DNA of 64,000 nt from Vibrio natriegens NBRC 15636 = ATCC 14048 = DSM 759 (GCF_035621455.1 NZ_CP141822.1:682001-746000), one strand, 5' to 3'; positions 36,187 to 46,342 are shown, counted from the stretch's first letter. Made by a program: numbers and translations. The notes: a model not told the origin generated them from the letters alone.

Positions 36187-36657
36187 ATGAAAGTGATCGA
36201 GGGTGGCTTCCCAGCGCCAAATGCAAAAATTGCTATCGTTATTTCTCGTTTCAACAGTTTTATTAACGAAAGCCTACTTTCTGGTGCGATCGATACACTA
36301 AAGCGTCACGGGCAAGTAAGCGATGACAACATTACCGTTGTTCGTTGTCCAGGTGCCGTAGAACTACCTCTAGTAGCTCAACGTGTTGCTAAAACCGGTA
36401 AATTCGACGCTATCGTATCTTTAGGGTCAGTTATTCGCGGTGGAACGCCTCACTTTGACTATGTTTGTAGTGAAATGAACAAAGGTCTGGCACAAGTGTC
36501 TATGGAATACAGCATTCCAGTCGCATTTGGTGTTTTGACTGTTGATACTATCGATCAAGCGATTGAACGCGCAGGAACCAAGGCTGGTAATAAAGGTGCA
36601 GAGGCTGCACTAAGCGCACTTGAAATGATTAATGTACTATCTGAAATTGATTCCTAA
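36187..36657 (+). CDS. ribH: 6,7-dimethyl-8-ribityllumazine synthase
   Basis: Condenses the RibB product with the pyrimidine to give lumazine, the substrate of RibE; forms an icosahedral or pentameric shell. The 156 residues include [33 protein letters not shown] and [17 protein letters not shown], with the catalytic His in the last. The ATG at 36187 follows AAAGGAAAG; an upstream frame extension at 36079 is not homologous in appearance. A gap of 168 bases separates it from ribBX, so an extra promoter is possible. The stop overlaps the nusB start. Confidence 0.97.
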   Translation: MKVIEGGFPAPNAKIAIVISRFNSFINESLLSGAIDTLKRHGQVSDDNITVVRCPGAVELPLVAQRVAKTGKFDAIVSLGSVIRGGTPHFDYVCSEMNKGLAQVSMEYSIPVAFGVLTVDTIDQAIERAGTKAGNKGAEAALSALEMINVLSEIDS

Positions 36658-37124
36658 TGGGGGCCAGTGTGAAACCAGCCGCACGTCGTAATGCACGTCA
36701 ATTCGCTCTACAAGCGATCTACTCATGGCAAATTACTAAAGAGAATGTTGCCAAGATTGAAGAACAGTTTTTGTCTGGTGACAAATACGATGAAGAAGAA
36801 CTTCACGCATCAGAGCCAGCTCTAGCAGCGCCAGAAACTGACGTAGAGTACTTTCGTGAACTACTAGGCGGTGTTGTACTTAGCCACGCTGAGCTAGATA
36901 GTAAAATTCGTCCATACATTTCGCGTCCAATGCAGGATCTGGATATGATGGAACTTGCTCTTCTTCGCCTTGCTATGTACGAGATGACTCGTCGCGAAGA
37001 TGTGCCTTACAAAGTCGTGATCAACGAAGCGATTGAACTTGCAAAAGTGTTCGCTGCCGAAGACAGTCACAAATTTGTGAATGGTGTGCTGGATAAAGCA
37101 GCACCTCACGTACGTAAGAAATAA
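36657..37124 (+). CDS. nusB: Transcription antitermination factor NusB
   Basis: An all-helical RNA-binding protein that with NusE (S10) binds boxA and promotes antitermination of rRNA operons. The 155 residues begin with [16 protein letters not shown] and contain [21 protein letters not shown] and [15 protein letters not shown]. The ATG overlaps the ribH stop (TAATG), suggesting translational coupling. A strong terminator follows. Confidence 0.97.
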   Translation: MGASVKPAARRNARQFALQAIYSWQITKENVAKIEEQFLSGDKYDEEELHASEPALAAPETDVEYFRELLGGVVLSHAELDSKIRPYISRPMQDLDMMELALLRLAMYEMTRREDVPYKVVINEAIELAKVFAAEDSHKFVNGVLDKAAPHVRKK

Positions 37125-37137
37125 CGATTTCTTCAGT

Positions 37138-37166
37138 AAAAAGGTCAGCATATGCTGACCTTTTTT
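37138..37166 (+). terminator. Terminator of the rib-nusB operon
   Basis: AAAAGGTCAGCA paired with TGCTGACCTTTT, followed by T6. Confidence 0.9.
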
Positions 37167-37202
37167 ATATCAAAAGCGTTTATATAAAAAGAAAAACAAA
37201 TT

Positions 37203-38168
37203 ATGTCTGGTGAATTTAGCTTAATAGACAAGTACTTTGTTGGTCGTCAAAACCAACGAAAAGATGTTCACCTTGCTGCAGGGGATGATTGTGCACTGGT
37301 CAAAGCACCAGATAATGTGCATATTGCGATCAGCACCGATACCTTAGTTGCGGGGACACACTTTCTTCCTGACGCGAACCCTGCTTGGGTCGCGCACAAA
37401 GCACTCGCTTCAAACATCAGCGACTTAGCCGCGATGGGCGCGACGCCTGCGTGGGTGAGTTTTGCGTTAACGATGCCGGAGCCTGACGAAGAGTGGCTTG
37501 CGCCTTTCTGTGATGCCTTCTTTGAACTTGCTGATTATTTTGGTATTCAACTTATCGGCGGGGATACCACCAAAGGGCCTTTGAGTTTAACATTGACTGT
37601 GCAGGGATTTGTCCCGCAAGGAAAAGCGTTAACTCGTTCTGGGGCGAAAGTAGGCGACTGGGTTTATGTAACAGGCTGTCTTGGCGATGCGAAAGCTGGA
37701 CTGGATGTTATCTTAGACAACTCTCTTCGTACACGCGTAGGTGCGGAGAGTTTGGAAAAAGCGCATTACTTGAGTACGCCACGTGTTTTAGCGGGACAAG
37801 CACTAGTTGGTCTTGCATCTTCTGCTATCGATATCTCCGATGGCTTGATATCCGATATCAAGCACATACTGAAGCGGTCACAGGTCGGTGTCAGTATCGA
37901 TGTCTCTCAATTGCCTATATCTTCGGATCTGGCGCAGTTTTTAGATGATAAGGTCAGCGCACAGCAGTATGCTTTATCGAGTGGTGAAGAATACGAGTTG
38001 TGTTTTACCGTCTCAGAGCAAAACCATGGCTCGTTACAAAGTACTCTGTCCCATATTGGCTGTAAGGTGACATGCATTGGTCAGATTCGACCGAATGGTA
38101 CTTTTGAGCTTCACGACAACAATCAACCTCTTGACTGGGACTTAAGCGGTTTCGACCACTTTAAGTAA
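37203..38168 (+). CDS. thiL: Thiamine-monophosphate kinase
   Basis: Phosphorylates thiamine monophosphate to the cofactor thiamine diphosphate. The 321 residues show the PurM-like ATP-grasp of ThiL: AAGDDCALV and STDTLVAGTHF (metal-binding Asp), HKALASNISDLAAMGATP, and IGGDTTKGPLSLTLTVQG. It lies 40 bases before pgpA, with which it is probably co-transcribed, as in enteric bacteria. Confidence 0.97.
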   Translation: MSGEFSLIDKYFVGRQNQRKDVHLAAGDDCALVKAPDNVHIAISTDTLVAGTHFLPDANPAWVAHKALASNISDLAAMGATPAWVSFALTMPEPDEEWLAPFCDAFFELADYFGIQLIGGDTTKGPLSLTLTVQGFVPQGKALTRSGAKVGDWVYVTGCLGDAKAGLDVILDNSLRTRVGAESLEKAHYLSTPRVLAGQALVGLASSAIDISDGLISDIKHILKRSQVGVSIDVSQLPISSDLAQFLDDKVSAQQYALSSGEEYELCFTVSEQNHGSLQSTLSHIGCKVTCIGQIRPNGTFELHDNNQPLDWDLSGFDHFK

Positions 38169-38208
38169 CCACGATTGAAACCAAACTAGCAGTTATAGGT
38201 TTAAGGAT

Positions 38209-38715
38209 ATGACCAACCCTCTTTCTCTTATTTCGTTAAAGAATCCGTGGCATTTATTGGCAACAGGGTTTGGTAGCGGTTTGTCGCCTGTTGTTCCGGG
38301 AACGATGGGGACATTAGCTGCGGTACCTTTCTTTTTGTTGTTAGCTCAACTGCCGTTTTCTGCTTATGTCGTCGTGGTACTCATATCATGCGTAATTGGC
38401 GTGAAAATCTGTCAGGTGACGTCTGATGACATGAAAGTTCACGATCATGGTTCGATCGTCTGGGATGAATTCGCTGGCTTTTGGATTACGATGAGTATTA
38501 TGCCGGCACTGAATATCCCGGTAACCGAATGGAAGTGGCTACTCACTGGTTTCATCTTGTTCCGTTTCTTCGACATGGTTAAGCCTTGGCCTATCGGCTG
38601 GCTTGATAAGCGAGTGCATGGTGGATTAGGCATCATGATCGATGACATTGTCGCGGGCATTATGGCGGGCATTGTACTGTTTTTAGTCGCCCACTACGCA
38701 GGTTGGATGAGTTAG
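38209..38715 (+). CDS. pgpA: Phosphatidylglycerophosphatase A
   Basis: Dephosphorylates phosphatidylglycerophosphate to phosphatidylglycerol at the inner membrane. The 168 residues have about four hydrophobic segments and the family motifs GSGLSPVVPGTMGTL and IVWDEFAGFWIT, whose Asp and Glu are catalytic, plus IDDIVAGIMAG. The Shine-Dalgarno is AAGGAT. Confidence 0.96.
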   Translation: MTNPLSLISLKNPWHLLATGFGSGLSPVVPGTMGTLAAVPFFLLLAQLPFSAYVVVVLISCVIGVKICQVTSDDMKVHDHGSIVWDEFAGFWITMSIMPALNIPVTEWKWLLTGFILFRFFDMVKPWPIGWLDKRVHGGLGIMIDDIVAGIMAGIVLFLVAHYAGWMS

Positions 38716-38740
38716 TCAGTCATTAAACGCAAGTGAATTA

Positions 38741-38772
38741 AAAAGGGATGCGATAGTGCATCCCTTTGTTTT
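38741..38772. terminator. Bidirectional terminator between pgpA and dxs
   Basis: AAGGGATGC stem with GCATCCCTT, with A and T runs on both sides; it can serve pgpA (+) and dxs (-). Confidence 0.85.
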
Positions 38773-38790
38773 TATATGCTTCAGTGAAGA

Positions 38791-40656
38791 TTACTTCGCC
38801 AGATAATCGTTGATGGATTGTTCAATCCCTTTCGCATCCAGACCAAGCTCTTCATGCAGCTCATCCTGAGTGCCTTGATGAACAAACTTATCAGGTAAGC
38901 CAAGGTTGAGTACTGGCTTGATGATTTTTTCTTTCATCATGAATTCAAGAACACCTGCACCGGCACCGCCAGCAATCGCATTCTCTTCCAGTGTCACGAG
39001 TACATCGTGTTCGCTCGCTAGCTGACGAATCAGTTCTTCATCTAACGGCTTAACAAAGCGCATGTCAGCAACCGTTGCATTAAGGTTTTCAGCCGCTTCT
39101 AACGCATTCCCCAAGAAGGTACCAAAGCTCAGGATCGCGACTTTCTCACCTTGACGCACTATTCGGCCTTTACCGATCTCAAGTGCGGTAAATTCACTTT
39201 CGATGTCGGTTCCCATACCGTTTCCACGAGGGTAACGAACTGCGCTCGGACCCGTGTGCTTGTGACCAGTGTATAGCATTTGACGACATTCATTCTCGTC
39301 ACTCGGTGCCATGATCACCATGTTTGGAATGCAGCGCATGAAGCTCAAGTCAAACGCACCTTGGTGAGTCTGACCATCAGCACCAACCAAACCTGCTCGG
39401 TCGATAGCGAACATGACAGGCAAATCCATAATTGCGATGTCGTGGATGAGCTGATCATAACCGCGTTGTAAGAAGGTCGAGTAAATGGCAACGATTGGGT
39501 TATTGCCAGCAATCGCCATACCAGTAGCGAGCGTCACTGCATGCTGCTCAGCGATAGCAACATCGAAATACTGTTCTGGGAACTCTTTAGAGAAACGCAC
39601 CATGCCAGAACCTTCACGCATTGCTGGCGTAATCGCCATCAGCTTAGGATCTTGCGCGGCCATATCGCATAGGAAGTCACCAAAGATCTTTGAGAACGTT
39701 GGTTTACCACCGCTGCTCTTTGGCAAGCTGTTATTTGATGGTGCGAACTTTGGTACAGCATGGTAACCGATAGGGTCTTTCTCTGCTGGCTCATAACCTT
39801 TGCCTTTTTTGGTCATGATGTGCAGGAATTGAGGGCCTTTCAGCTCACGCATGTTCTTCAGAGTCTGAACCAGTTCATTGACATCATGCCCATCAATTGG
39901 GCCGATGTAGTTAAATCCGAACTCTTCGAATAGCGTGCCAGGGACAACCATGCCTTTGAGGTGTTCTTCAGTACGGCGAACCAGCTCTTTGATTGGCGGA
40001 ACGCCAGAAAGCACTTTTTTACCGCCTTCGCGAATCGACGTATACAGGCTACCAGACAGTAATTTCGCTAAGTGGTTGTTTAGCGCACCAACGTTTTCTG
40101 AAATCGACATTTCGTTATCGTTCAGAATCACCAGCATATCTGGATGAACATCGCCAGCGTGGTTCATTGCTTCGAATGCCATACCCGCGGTAATGGCGCC
40201 GTCACCAATAACACTCACGACCTTACGCCCTTTACCTTCTTTCTGTGCACTGATGGCCATGCCAAGTCCAGCACTGATTGAAGTGGAAGAGTGACCAACC
40301 GACAGCGTGTCGTATTCGCTCTCTGAGCGCCAAGGGAATGGGTGAAGCCCGCCTTTCTGACGGATGGTCGGCATTTTGTCACGACGTCCGGTCAGGATTT
40401 TATGTGGGTAAGCCTGATGACCAACATCCCAGATTAACTGGTCTACTGGTGTGTTATATACATAATGCAGGGCAACTGTGAGCTCTACTGTGCCTAAGCC
40501 AGACGCTAAGTGTCCGCTTGATTGGCTCACTGAATTTAGCAGATACGTTCGAAGCTCATCACACAGAGCAGGTAATGTTTCTTTAGGAAGAAGACGCAAC
40601 TCTTCCGGTGTATTTGCTAACGCCAGTGTTGGGTATTTTGAAATATCAAGAGTCAT
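38791..40656 (-). CDS. dxs: 1-deoxy-D-xylulose-5-phosphate synthase
   Basis: First enzyme of the MEP isoprenoid pathway, also feeding thiamine and pyridoxal synthesis: pyruvate + glyceraldehyde-3-phosphate to DXP with thiamine diphosphate. The 621 residues are standard length. Motifs include [16 protein letters not shown], the ThDP motif [18 protein letters not shown], and in the pyrimidine domain [13 protein letters not shown] and [15 protein letters not shown]. It is the last gene of xseB-ispA-dxs. Confidence 0.98.
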   Translation of the reverse strand: MTLDISKYPTLALANTPEELRLLPKETLPALCDELRTYLLNSVSQSSGHLASGLGTVELTVALHYVYNTPVDQLIWDVGHQAYPHKILTGRRDKMPTIRQKGGLHPFPWRSESEYDTLSVGHSSTSISAGLGMAISAQKEGKGRKVVSVIGDGAITAGMAFEAMNHAGDVHPDMLVILNDNEMSISENVGALNNHLAKLLSGSLYTSIREGGKKVLSGVPPIKELVRRTEEHLKGMVVPGTLFEEFGFNYIGPIDGHDVNELVQTLKNMRELKGPQFLHIMTKKGKGYEPAEKDPIGYHAVPKFAPSNNSLPKSSGGKPTFSKIFGDFLCDMAAQDPKLMAITPAMREGSGMVRFSKEFPEQYFDVAIAEQHAVTLATGMAIAGNNPIVAIYSTFLQRGYDQLIHDIAIMDLPVMFAIDRAGLVGADGQTHQGAFDLSFMRCIPNMVIMAPSDENECRQMLYTGHKHTGPSAVRYPRGNGMGTDIESEFTALEIGKGRIVRQGEKVAILSFGTFLGNALEAAENLNATVADMRFVKPLDEELIRQLASEHDVLVTLEENAIAGGAGAGVLEFMMKEKIIKPVLNLGLPDKFVHQGTQDELHEELGLDAKGIEQSINDYLAK

Positions 40657-40676
40657 ATAAATGCGCGCTTATAGTG

Positions 40677-41561
40677 TTAATTTTTGCGCTCGATGACATA
40701 TCGGGCGAACTCTTCAAGTAACTGAGTATTGTATGGGATAGCTTCCAATGCTTGAAGTGCTTCCTGTAACAGAGAGTGAGCTTTCTCTATCGCTCCCTCT
40801 AAACCCAGCAGGGAAGGGTAAGTGCTCTTATTGAGTTCTTGATCAGAACCCTGAGGCTTACCCAATGTTTCTGTGTCACTAATGATATCAAGAATATCGT
40901 CTTGAACCTGAAACGCCAAACCAATTGCTTTCGAATAGCGCTCTAAATGAGGTAAAACTGCGATACCCTTATCACCAGCGGCCAAAGCGCCTAATTTAAC
41001 CGCACAGTCAATTAGGGCTCCGGTCTTTTTACGATGGATTTCTTCCATTTCTTCGAGAGAAATTTGACGATTCTCTGCACTTAAATCCAGTGCTTGTCCG
41101 ACACACATGCCGTTAGAGCCAGACGAATGAGCCAGAGCTTTTATCATATTGATACGCTGGCTTTCTGCTTCTGGATTTAAAGGACCATCTGCCAAAATAG
41201 TAAAGGCGAGCGTTTGTAGAGCGTCACCAGTCAGTATTGCGGTCGCTTCATCGAACTTAATATGGCAAGTCGGTTGACCACGGCGTAACTCATCGTCATC
41301 CATCGCTGGCAGGTCATCATGAATAAGTGAGTAAGCGTGAATGCATTCAATCGCTGCGGCTGGTGTGTCCAGATCTTCAGGTTTACAACCGAACATTTGG
41401 CCTGTGATGTAAACAAGAAAAGGGCGAACGCGTTTCCCGCCTAGCAAAAGGCCATATTTCATTGCATCAATCAATGGAAGTTCTTGATAAGGAAGCTGTT
41501 CTAGCCACAAGTTTAATTGCTGATTGTTTCTTTGTTGGAAAGAAGTCAATGTCTGTTGCAT
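40677..41561 (-). CDS. ispA: Farnesyl diphosphate synthase
   Basis: Makes farnesyl diphosphate (C15) from IPP and DMAPP. The 294 residues include LLGGKRVRPFLVY, the first Asp-rich motif HDDLPAMDDDELRRG and the second QVQDDILDI. The ATG at 41561 is chosen over a GTG at 41573, since only the former has a possible Shine-Dalgarno (GAG). It lies 21 bases after the xseB stop and 20 before dxs. Confidence 0.95.
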   Translation of the reverse strand: MQQTLTSFQQRNNQQLNLWLEQLPYQELPLIDAMKYGLLLGGKRVRPFLVYITGQMFGCKPEDLDTPAAAIECIHAYSLIHDDLPAMDDDELRRGQPTCHIKFDEATAILTGDALQTLAFTILADGPLNPEAESQRINMIKALAHSSGSNGMCVGQALDLSAENRQISLEEMEEIHRKKTGALIDCAVKLGALAAGDKGIAVLPHLERYSKAIGLAFQVQDDILDIISDTETLGKPQGSDQELNKSTYPSLLGLEGAIEKAHSLLQEALQALEAIPYNTQLLEEFARYVIERKN

Positions 41562-41582
41562 CACATCGCTCACTACTAATAA

Positions 41583-41825
41583 TTATTCTGAATCTGGATT
41601 GAAGTCACTCAGTGGTGCTTCATCATCTTCGCTGAGAAGAATACTTACGCGTTGTTCAGCGTCGCTTAGCTTTGTTTGGCCAGCACGAGCTAAGGCAATA
41701 CCTCGTTCAAATTTACGTAAGGCATCATCTAGAGCAAGATCGCCATTTTCTAATTGATCAACCAAGCTATCAAGCTCTTCAATGGTTGCTTCGAAGGTCA
41801 TGTTTTCTGGTTTCTTAACCGCCAT
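41583..41825 (-). CDS. xseB: Exodeoxyribonuclease VII small subunit
   Basis: The 80-residue small subunit of exonuclease VII, which degrades single-stranded DNA with XseA. Conserved FEATIEELDSLVDQLENGDLAL and ALRKFERGIALARAGQ form two antiparallel helices. It is the first gene of the ispA/dxs operon, an arrangement shared by many gamma-proteobacteria. Confidence 0.95.
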   Translation of the reverse strand: MAVKKPENMTFEATIEELDSLVDQLENGDLALDDALRKFERGIALARAGQTKLSDAEQRVSILLSEDDEAPLSDFNPDSE

Positions 41826-42084
41826 CTCTTCTCTGCCTTAAGTCAGCCTCTCATAAGATGCACGAAAGTTACCTTAGCCTAGTAACTTGGTCAAATTTAA
41901 CCTTACATAATTGTCACAAAATTGGCTCTAAATGTGTCTAAGCGACGAAAGTGCCCATTTTACTAAAGATTACTGGTATCAATTTGTGATCTGCTAGCTA
42001 AGATTTTTCTAAAAGTTCTCCGCAAGTTGTCGATACAAGGAGTAATTCGTTAGCAATAGATAAAAAGAGCGAGAGGAGTGCTTT

Positions 42085-42846
42085 GTGGATTTAGCAACCC
42101 TAATAGGTTTGATAGGTGGTATTGCATTCGTTGTGATGGCGATGGTGCTCGGTGGCAGCATCGGTATGTTCGTCGATGTAACATCAATCCTTATCGTTGT
42201 TGGCGGCTCTACCTTTGTCGTGCTGATGAAGTTCACCATCGGGCAGTTCTTTGGGGCGGCAAAAATTGCGGGTAAAGCATTTCTTTTCAAGGCGGATGAG
42301 CCAGAAGACTTGATTGCGAAAATTGTAGAGATGGCAGATGCGGCACGTAAAGGTGGCTTTCTCGCATTAGAAGAGATGGAAATAAATAACAGCTTTATGC
42401 AAAAAGGCATCGACCTGTTGGTGGATGGTCACGATGCTGATGTGGTTCGTGCTGCTTTAAAAAAAGATATTGCGCTGACTGGTGAGCGACACACACAAGG
42501 TACTGGCGTATTCCGTGCATTTGGTGATGTTACGCCCGCGATGGGAATGATTGGTACGTTAGTGGGTCTGGTTGCGATGCTGTCTAATATGGATGACCCT
42601 AAATCCATTGGACCCGCGATGGCCGTTGCTCTTTTGACCACGCTTTATGGCGCTATTTTATCCAACATGGTGTTTTTCCCGATAGCTGACAAACTCTCTT
42701 TACGACGTGATCAAGAAACGTTGAATCGTCGTCTTATTATGGATGGAGTTCTCGCCATACAGGACGGTCAGAACCCGCGAGTCATCGACAGTTACCTGAA
42801 GAACTATCTCAATGAAGGCAAGCGCGCCCTAGAGATAGGTGAGTAA
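42085..42846 (+). CDS. pomA: Sodium-driven flagellar stator protein PomA
   Basis: Subunit of the stator that couples sodium influx to rotation of the polar flagellum. At 253 residues it equals V. alginolyticus PomA in length and is very similar in remembered sequence (MDLATL, GGSIGMFVDVTSILIVVGGS, GTGVFRAFGDVTPAMGMIGT). Four transmembrane segments are visible, with a large cytoplasmic loop (about 55-150) that contacts FliG. The start is GTG after GAGAGGAG. pomB follows 14 bases later. Confidence 0.98.
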   Translation: MDLATLIGLIGGIAFVVMAMVLGGSIGMFVDVTSILIVVGGSTFVVLMKFTIGQFFGAAKIAGKAFLFKADEPEDLIAKIVEMADAARKGGFLALEEMEINNSFMQKGIDLLVDGHDADVVRAALKKDIALTGERHTQGTGVFRAFGDVTPAMGMIGTLVGLVAMLSNMDDPKSIGPAMAVALLTTLYGAILSNMVFFPIADKLSLRRDQETLNRRLIMDGVLAIQDGQNPRVIDSYLKNYLNEGKRALEIGE

Positions 42847-42860
42847 TCAGGAGCGTTGTG

Positions 42861-43808
42861 ATGGATGATGAAGATAATAAATGTGATTGTCCGCCACCAG
42901 GACTTCCTTTGTGGATGGGGACATTCGCTGACTTAATGTCACTATTGATGTGTTTCTTTGTACTGCTGCTCTCGTTCTCGGAGATGGATGTGCTCAAATT
43001 TAAGCAGATTGCAGGCTCAATGAAATTCGCCTTTGGGGTACAAAGTCAGCTCGAAGTAAAAGATATCCCGAAAGGAACCAGCATTATTGCTCAGGAGTTC
43101 AGACCGGGACGTCCAGAACCAACGCCGATCGACGTGATTATGCAGCAAACCATGGACATCACGCAGCAAACATTGGAATTCCATGAAGGTGAATCGGATC
43201 GTTCAGGTGGAAGTAAGCGTGATCAAGGAAAATTAACCGGTGGCCAGTCACCGGAGACATCGACAAGAGACAACCAGGCAGCAGAATCCGACGTGCAACA
43301 GCAGCAGTCGCAGATGATGTCGCAAGAGATGGAAACCTTGATGGAGAGCATCAAGAAAGCGCTAGAGCGAGAGATCGATCAGGGGGCGATCGAAGTCGAA
43401 AACTTAGGTCAACAGATCGTGATTCGCATGCGTGAAAAGGGCGCGTTCCCAGAAGGCTCCGCGTTCTTACAACCTAAATTCCGTCCTTTGGTACGCCAAA
43501 TTGCTGAACTGGTCAAAGACGTACCGGGCATTGTGAGAATCTCTGGCCACACCGATAACCAAGTGCTGGATTCTGAACTGTACCGCTCTAACTGGGATCT
43601 CTCCTCTCAACGTGCAGTCTCTGTCGCGCAGGAGATGGAGAAGGTGAGAGGGTTTTCTCATCAACGTTTACGAGTGCGAGGAATGGCTGACACTGAACCG
43701 CTGGTTCCAAATGACTCCGATGATAATCGTGCCCTTAACCGACGTGTGGAAATCAGCATTATGCAGGGTGAACCACTCTACAGCGATGAAGTGCCGGTTA
43801 TTCAATAA
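42861..43808 (+). CDS. pomB: Sodium-driven flagellar stator protein PomB
   Basis: Ion-channel and peptidoglycan-anchoring subunit of the PomAB stator. The 315 residues have one transmembrane segment (about 16-40) with the essential Asp at position 24 (WMGTFADLMSLLMCF), then a plug/linker region rich in Gln, Ser and Glu, and an OmpA-like peptidoglycan-binding domain (about 185-305: RISGHTDNQV, RVRGMADTEPL, NRRVEISIM). The ATG at 42861 puts Asp at 24 exactly as in V. alginolyticus PomB and is spaced well from AGGAG; a GTG three bases upstream is rejected. Confidence 0.98.
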   Translation: MDDEDNKCDCPPPGLPLWMGTFADLMSLLMCFFVLLLSFSEMDVLKFKQIAGSMKFAFGVQSQLEVKDIPKGTSIIAQEFRPGRPEPTPIDVIMQQTMDITQQTLEFHEGESDRSGGSKRDQGKLTGGQSPETSTRDNQAAESDVQQQQSQMMSQEMETLMESIKKALEREIDQGAIEVENLGQQIVIRMREKGAFPEGSAFLQPKFRPLVRQIAELVKDVPGIVRISGHTDNQVLDSELYRSNWDLSSQRAVSVAQEMEKVRGFSHQRLRVRGMADTEPLVPNDSDDNRALNRRVEISIMQGEPLYSDEVPVIQ

Positions 43809-43842
43809 CTCGGCTTGGCTTTAAAGTCAGCGGAGAGATAAG

Positions 43843-43869
43843 AAAGCGAGCAGATTGCTCGCTTTTTTT
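43843..43869 (+). terminator. Terminator of pomAB
   Basis: AAAGCGAGCA paired with TGCTCGCTTT, followed by T7. Confidence 0.9.
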
Positions 43870-43891
43870 GTCTTTCCAAACCGCTTGGGTG

Positions 43892-44158
43892 TATACCCAA
43901 ATGGCTTCAAGATACAGGTTTCAGAACGTTGTCACTGACTCAAGTTCAAGGAAAATAACGCAGTGGAATAGCGAGCTCTTTCCTAGTTATTTGACACAGA
44001 AATTGTGTCCGTGACACGCTCCCGAAGGGCGAGCTGACTAGGTCCACAGACTTTGTTAACGCTTTTTGATTTAGAACCACTAGATCTTCAAATCGTTGCC
44101 GCGCCTGTGAACCAAGTCAATCTCGCTGAACCTAGCATCTTGAGGCTATTTGGGTATA
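43892..44158. repeat. MITE-like palindromic repeat element
   Basis: About 267 bases with terminal inverted repeats: an 11-bp perfect end (TATACCCAAAT at 43892, ATTTGGGTATA at 44148) continued by GGCTTCAAGAT against ATCTTGAGGCT (9 of 11). Inner hairpins occur, for example GACACA/TGTGTC at 43993-44009. No ORF is present. Similar TATACCCAAAT-ended repeats are, as I recall, dispersed in vibrio genomes. It fills most of the gap between pomB and thiI. Confidence 0.65.
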
Positions 44159-44284
44159 TAATCTTGCGCCTTTGAAGTGAGCTCAGACAATCTTTTGTGA
44201 CCAAGACGTGGTGTTACTGCGTATGAAGTATCGAAGTTGAGTATCACTCTCTGTTGATTGCGAAACTAACCTGCGAACAAGACT

Positions 44285-45733
44285 ATGAAATTTATTGTAA
44301 AGCCCCATCCAGAAATTTTTGTAAAAAGTGAATCTGTGCGTAAGCGCTTCACAAAGATTTTAGAGTGTAACATTCGTAATATCGTCAAGAGCCGTACGGA
44401 ATCTGTCGCAGTATTTAACCGTCGCGATCACATTGAAGTGACCTCTGAGAGCAACGAATACTACGCGGAAGTGCTAGAAATTCTGACTCACACTCCAGGT
44501 ATCCATCATGTACTGGAAGTAAAACAGTCTGAGTTTAAAGATCTGCACGATATCTTTGAGCAAGTGCTTGAGCTAAGCCGTCCTCTGATTGAAAACAAAA
44601 CTTTCGTGGTTCGCGCTAAGCGTCGTGGCAAACATGACTTTACCTCGATTGAGCTGGAACGTTACGTTGGTGGTGGTTTGAACCAAGCTGTCGAAAGCGC
44701 GAGCGTGAAACTGCGCAACCCAGACGTAACCGTTAAGGTAGAAGTGTCGGGTGACAAACTGAACCAGGTTCTTGCGCGCCATAAAGGTCTTGGTGGCTTC
44801 CCGCTAGGTACACAAGAAGATGTGTTAAGCCTGATCTCGGGTGGTTTTGACTCAGGCGTATCAAGCTACCTGCACATTAAGCGTGGCTCAAAAGTACATT
44901 ACTGCTTCTTTAACTTAGGTGGTCCTGCGCACGAAATCGGTGTTAAACAGGTTTCCCACTACCTATGGAATAAGTACGGTTCTTCAGCAAAAGTTCGCTT
45001 TATCTCGATTGATTTCGAACCTGTTGTGGCTGAGATTCTTGAGAAAGTAGATGATGGCCAGATGGGCGTCATTCTGAAGCGTATGTTCATGCGTGCCGCA
45101 GGTATGGTTGCTCAGAAATTCAAGATTGAAGCTCTGGTAACAGGTGAAGCATTGGGTCAGGTTTCTAGCCAAACGCTAACAAACCTTCGCCACATTGATA
45201 ACGTGACAGACACTCTGATTCTGCGTCCTCTGATTAACTGGGACAAAGAAGACATCATCAACCTGGCGCGTGAAATTGGTACTGAAGACTTCGCGAAGAC
45301 GATGCCTGAATACTGTGGTGTCATTTCTAAGAAGCCGACAGTTAAAGCAGTCAAAGCGAAGCTGGAAGCTGAAGAAGCGAATTTTGATTTCACCATTTTG
45401 GAAAATGTGGTGAAAGAAGCGCGTGTTATGGATATTCGTGATATCGCGAAAGAATCTGAAAAAGCGGCACCAGAAGTCGAACAGGTTCAGGCTGTTGAAG
45501 AGCATGCGATTGTTCTTGATATCCGTAGTCCTGAAGAGGAAGACGACAACCCTCTCGAAATCGACGGTGTTGATATCAAACACATCCCGTTCTACAAACT
45601 GGGTACTCAGTTTGGTGACTTGGACCAAGACAAGACTTACCTGTTGTACTGTGACCGTGGTGTGATGAGCCGACTGCAAGCGCTTTACTTGCAAGAGCAG
45701 GGCTTTAACAACGTGAAGGTTTACCGCCCATAG
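44285..45733 (+). CDS. thiI: tRNA sulfurtransferase ThiI
   Basis: Forms 4-thiouridine at position 8 of tRNA and supplies sulfur for the thiazole of thiamine. The 482 residues contain an N-terminal ferredoxin-like and THUMP region (about 1-165), a PP-loop ATP pyrophosphatase domain ([10 protein letters not shown]), and a C-terminal rhodanese domain (about 400-482) with the persulfide Cys in [14 protein letters not shown]. The disulfide partner Cys lies in [12 protein letters not shown]. This is the long, rhodanese-containing form found in enteric bacteria. Confidence 0.97.
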   Translation: MKFIVKPHPEIFVKSESVRKRFTKILECNIRNIVKSRTESVAVFNRRDHIEVTSESNEYYAEVLEILTHTPGIHHVLEVKQSEFKDLHDIFEQVLELSRPLIENKTFVVRAKRRGKHDFTSIELERYVGGGLNQAVESASVKLRNPDVTVKVEVSGDKLNQVLARHKGLGGFPLGTQEDVLSLISGGFDSGVSSYLHIKRGSKVHYCFFNLGGPAHEIGVKQVSHYLWNKYGSSAKVRFISIDFEPVVAEILEKVDDGQMGVILKRMFMRAAGMVAQKFKIEALVTGEALGQVSSQTLTNLRHIDNVTDTLILRPLINWDKEDIINLAREIGTEDFAKTMPEYCGVISKKPTVKAVKAKLEAEEANFDFTILENVVKEARVMDIRDIAKESEKAAPEVEQVQAVEEHAIVLDIRSPEEEDDNPLEIDGVDIKHIPFYKLGTQFGDLDQDKTYLLYCDRGVMSRLQALYLQEQGFNNVKVYRP

Positions 45734-45758
45734 TAAGGCGAAAACAAGAAGACTTTCT

Positions 45759-45792
45759 AAACGCAAACTGAGTGATCAGTTTGCGTTTTTTT
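45759..45792 (+). terminator. Terminator of thiI
   Basis: A 13-bp stem (45759-45771 with 45776-45788) with a 4-base loop and a T run. Confidence 0.9.
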
Positions 45793-45793
45793 A

Positions 45794-46128
45794 TGTCTTT
45801 TATTCAGTCTTTGGAAAGGTTTCCGAGTCGTTAAATTGAAGTGACTCGCAATCTTTATCATGACTACTGATATAACGTTAATTAATCCGAACAGAGCGAA
45901 AAACGATGAGCTCTATTCCAAGGATGAAGTCGAGAGAGTTTTATCTAGGTAGGAGAGATGCTAGGTTGTTCAGTATCTATCACAATGCTAGTTAGTGTAA
46001 TGACGCTGTGGGGATAGTTGAAGTGTCACTAAGGCAGCCTTGCAAGGTTGAGTTGACCAAGCAGTGAATCAAACTGACATTATTTTATGGATTAGTTTGT
46101 TATTTTGTTAAACTTAGATAATTCAGAT
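45794..46128. other. Intergenic region with no recognised gene
   Basis: About 335 AT-rich bases between the thiI terminator and the end of gcvB. A 30-codon ORF (45860-45952, plus strand) lacks a ribosome-binding site. Nothing else was recognised. Confidence 0.35.
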
Positions 46129-46335
46129 AAAAAAACACCGCCTAAACAGGCGGTGTAAGAAATTTGACAGACAGGTCAAAAATAAATACAGGAAGTATTG
46201 TTTTGTCCCAGGGATAGTAGACAAAACATTTTGGTAGAAATCTACCTAACTCGAAAAACGAGTTTGCAAACACAACATCGCAACAACGAAGCCAATTGAT
46301 TTATAGAGAAATCAAGCCGTTCAGGCCCGTGTTGC
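46129..46335 (-). ncRNA. gcvB: GcvB small regulatory RNA
   Basis: Hfq-dependent RNA that represses many amino acid and peptide transporter mRNAs. On the minus strand, divergent from gcvA as in E. coli, the sequence contains the GU-rich R1 region (GTTGTTGCGATGTTGTG, within 46266-46288), a GGTAG...CTACC hairpin, the conserved ACTTCCTGTA and ACCTGTCTGTC segments (about 46165-46198), and a terminator CACCGCC/GGCGGTG with seven T. The predicted length, about 207 bases from the promoter to the end of the T run, agrees with the 206 bases of E. coli GcvB. Confidence 0.92.
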
Positions 46336-46342
46336 GGGGTGA

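Noticed and set aside
41826..42084. Sigma-28 flagellar promoter upstream of pomA
   Set aside because: TAAA-like motifs occur, but none is paired at proper spacing with a GCCGATAA-like element.
45176..45766. Minus-strand 196-residue ORF within thiI
   Set aside because: Antisense to the conserved PP-loop and rhodanese coding sequence; composition is explained by that frame.
45860..45952. Plus-strand 30-codon ORF in the thiI-gcvB gap
   Set aside because: No Shine-Dalgarno and no promoter; its charged sequence looks protein-like but length allows chance.
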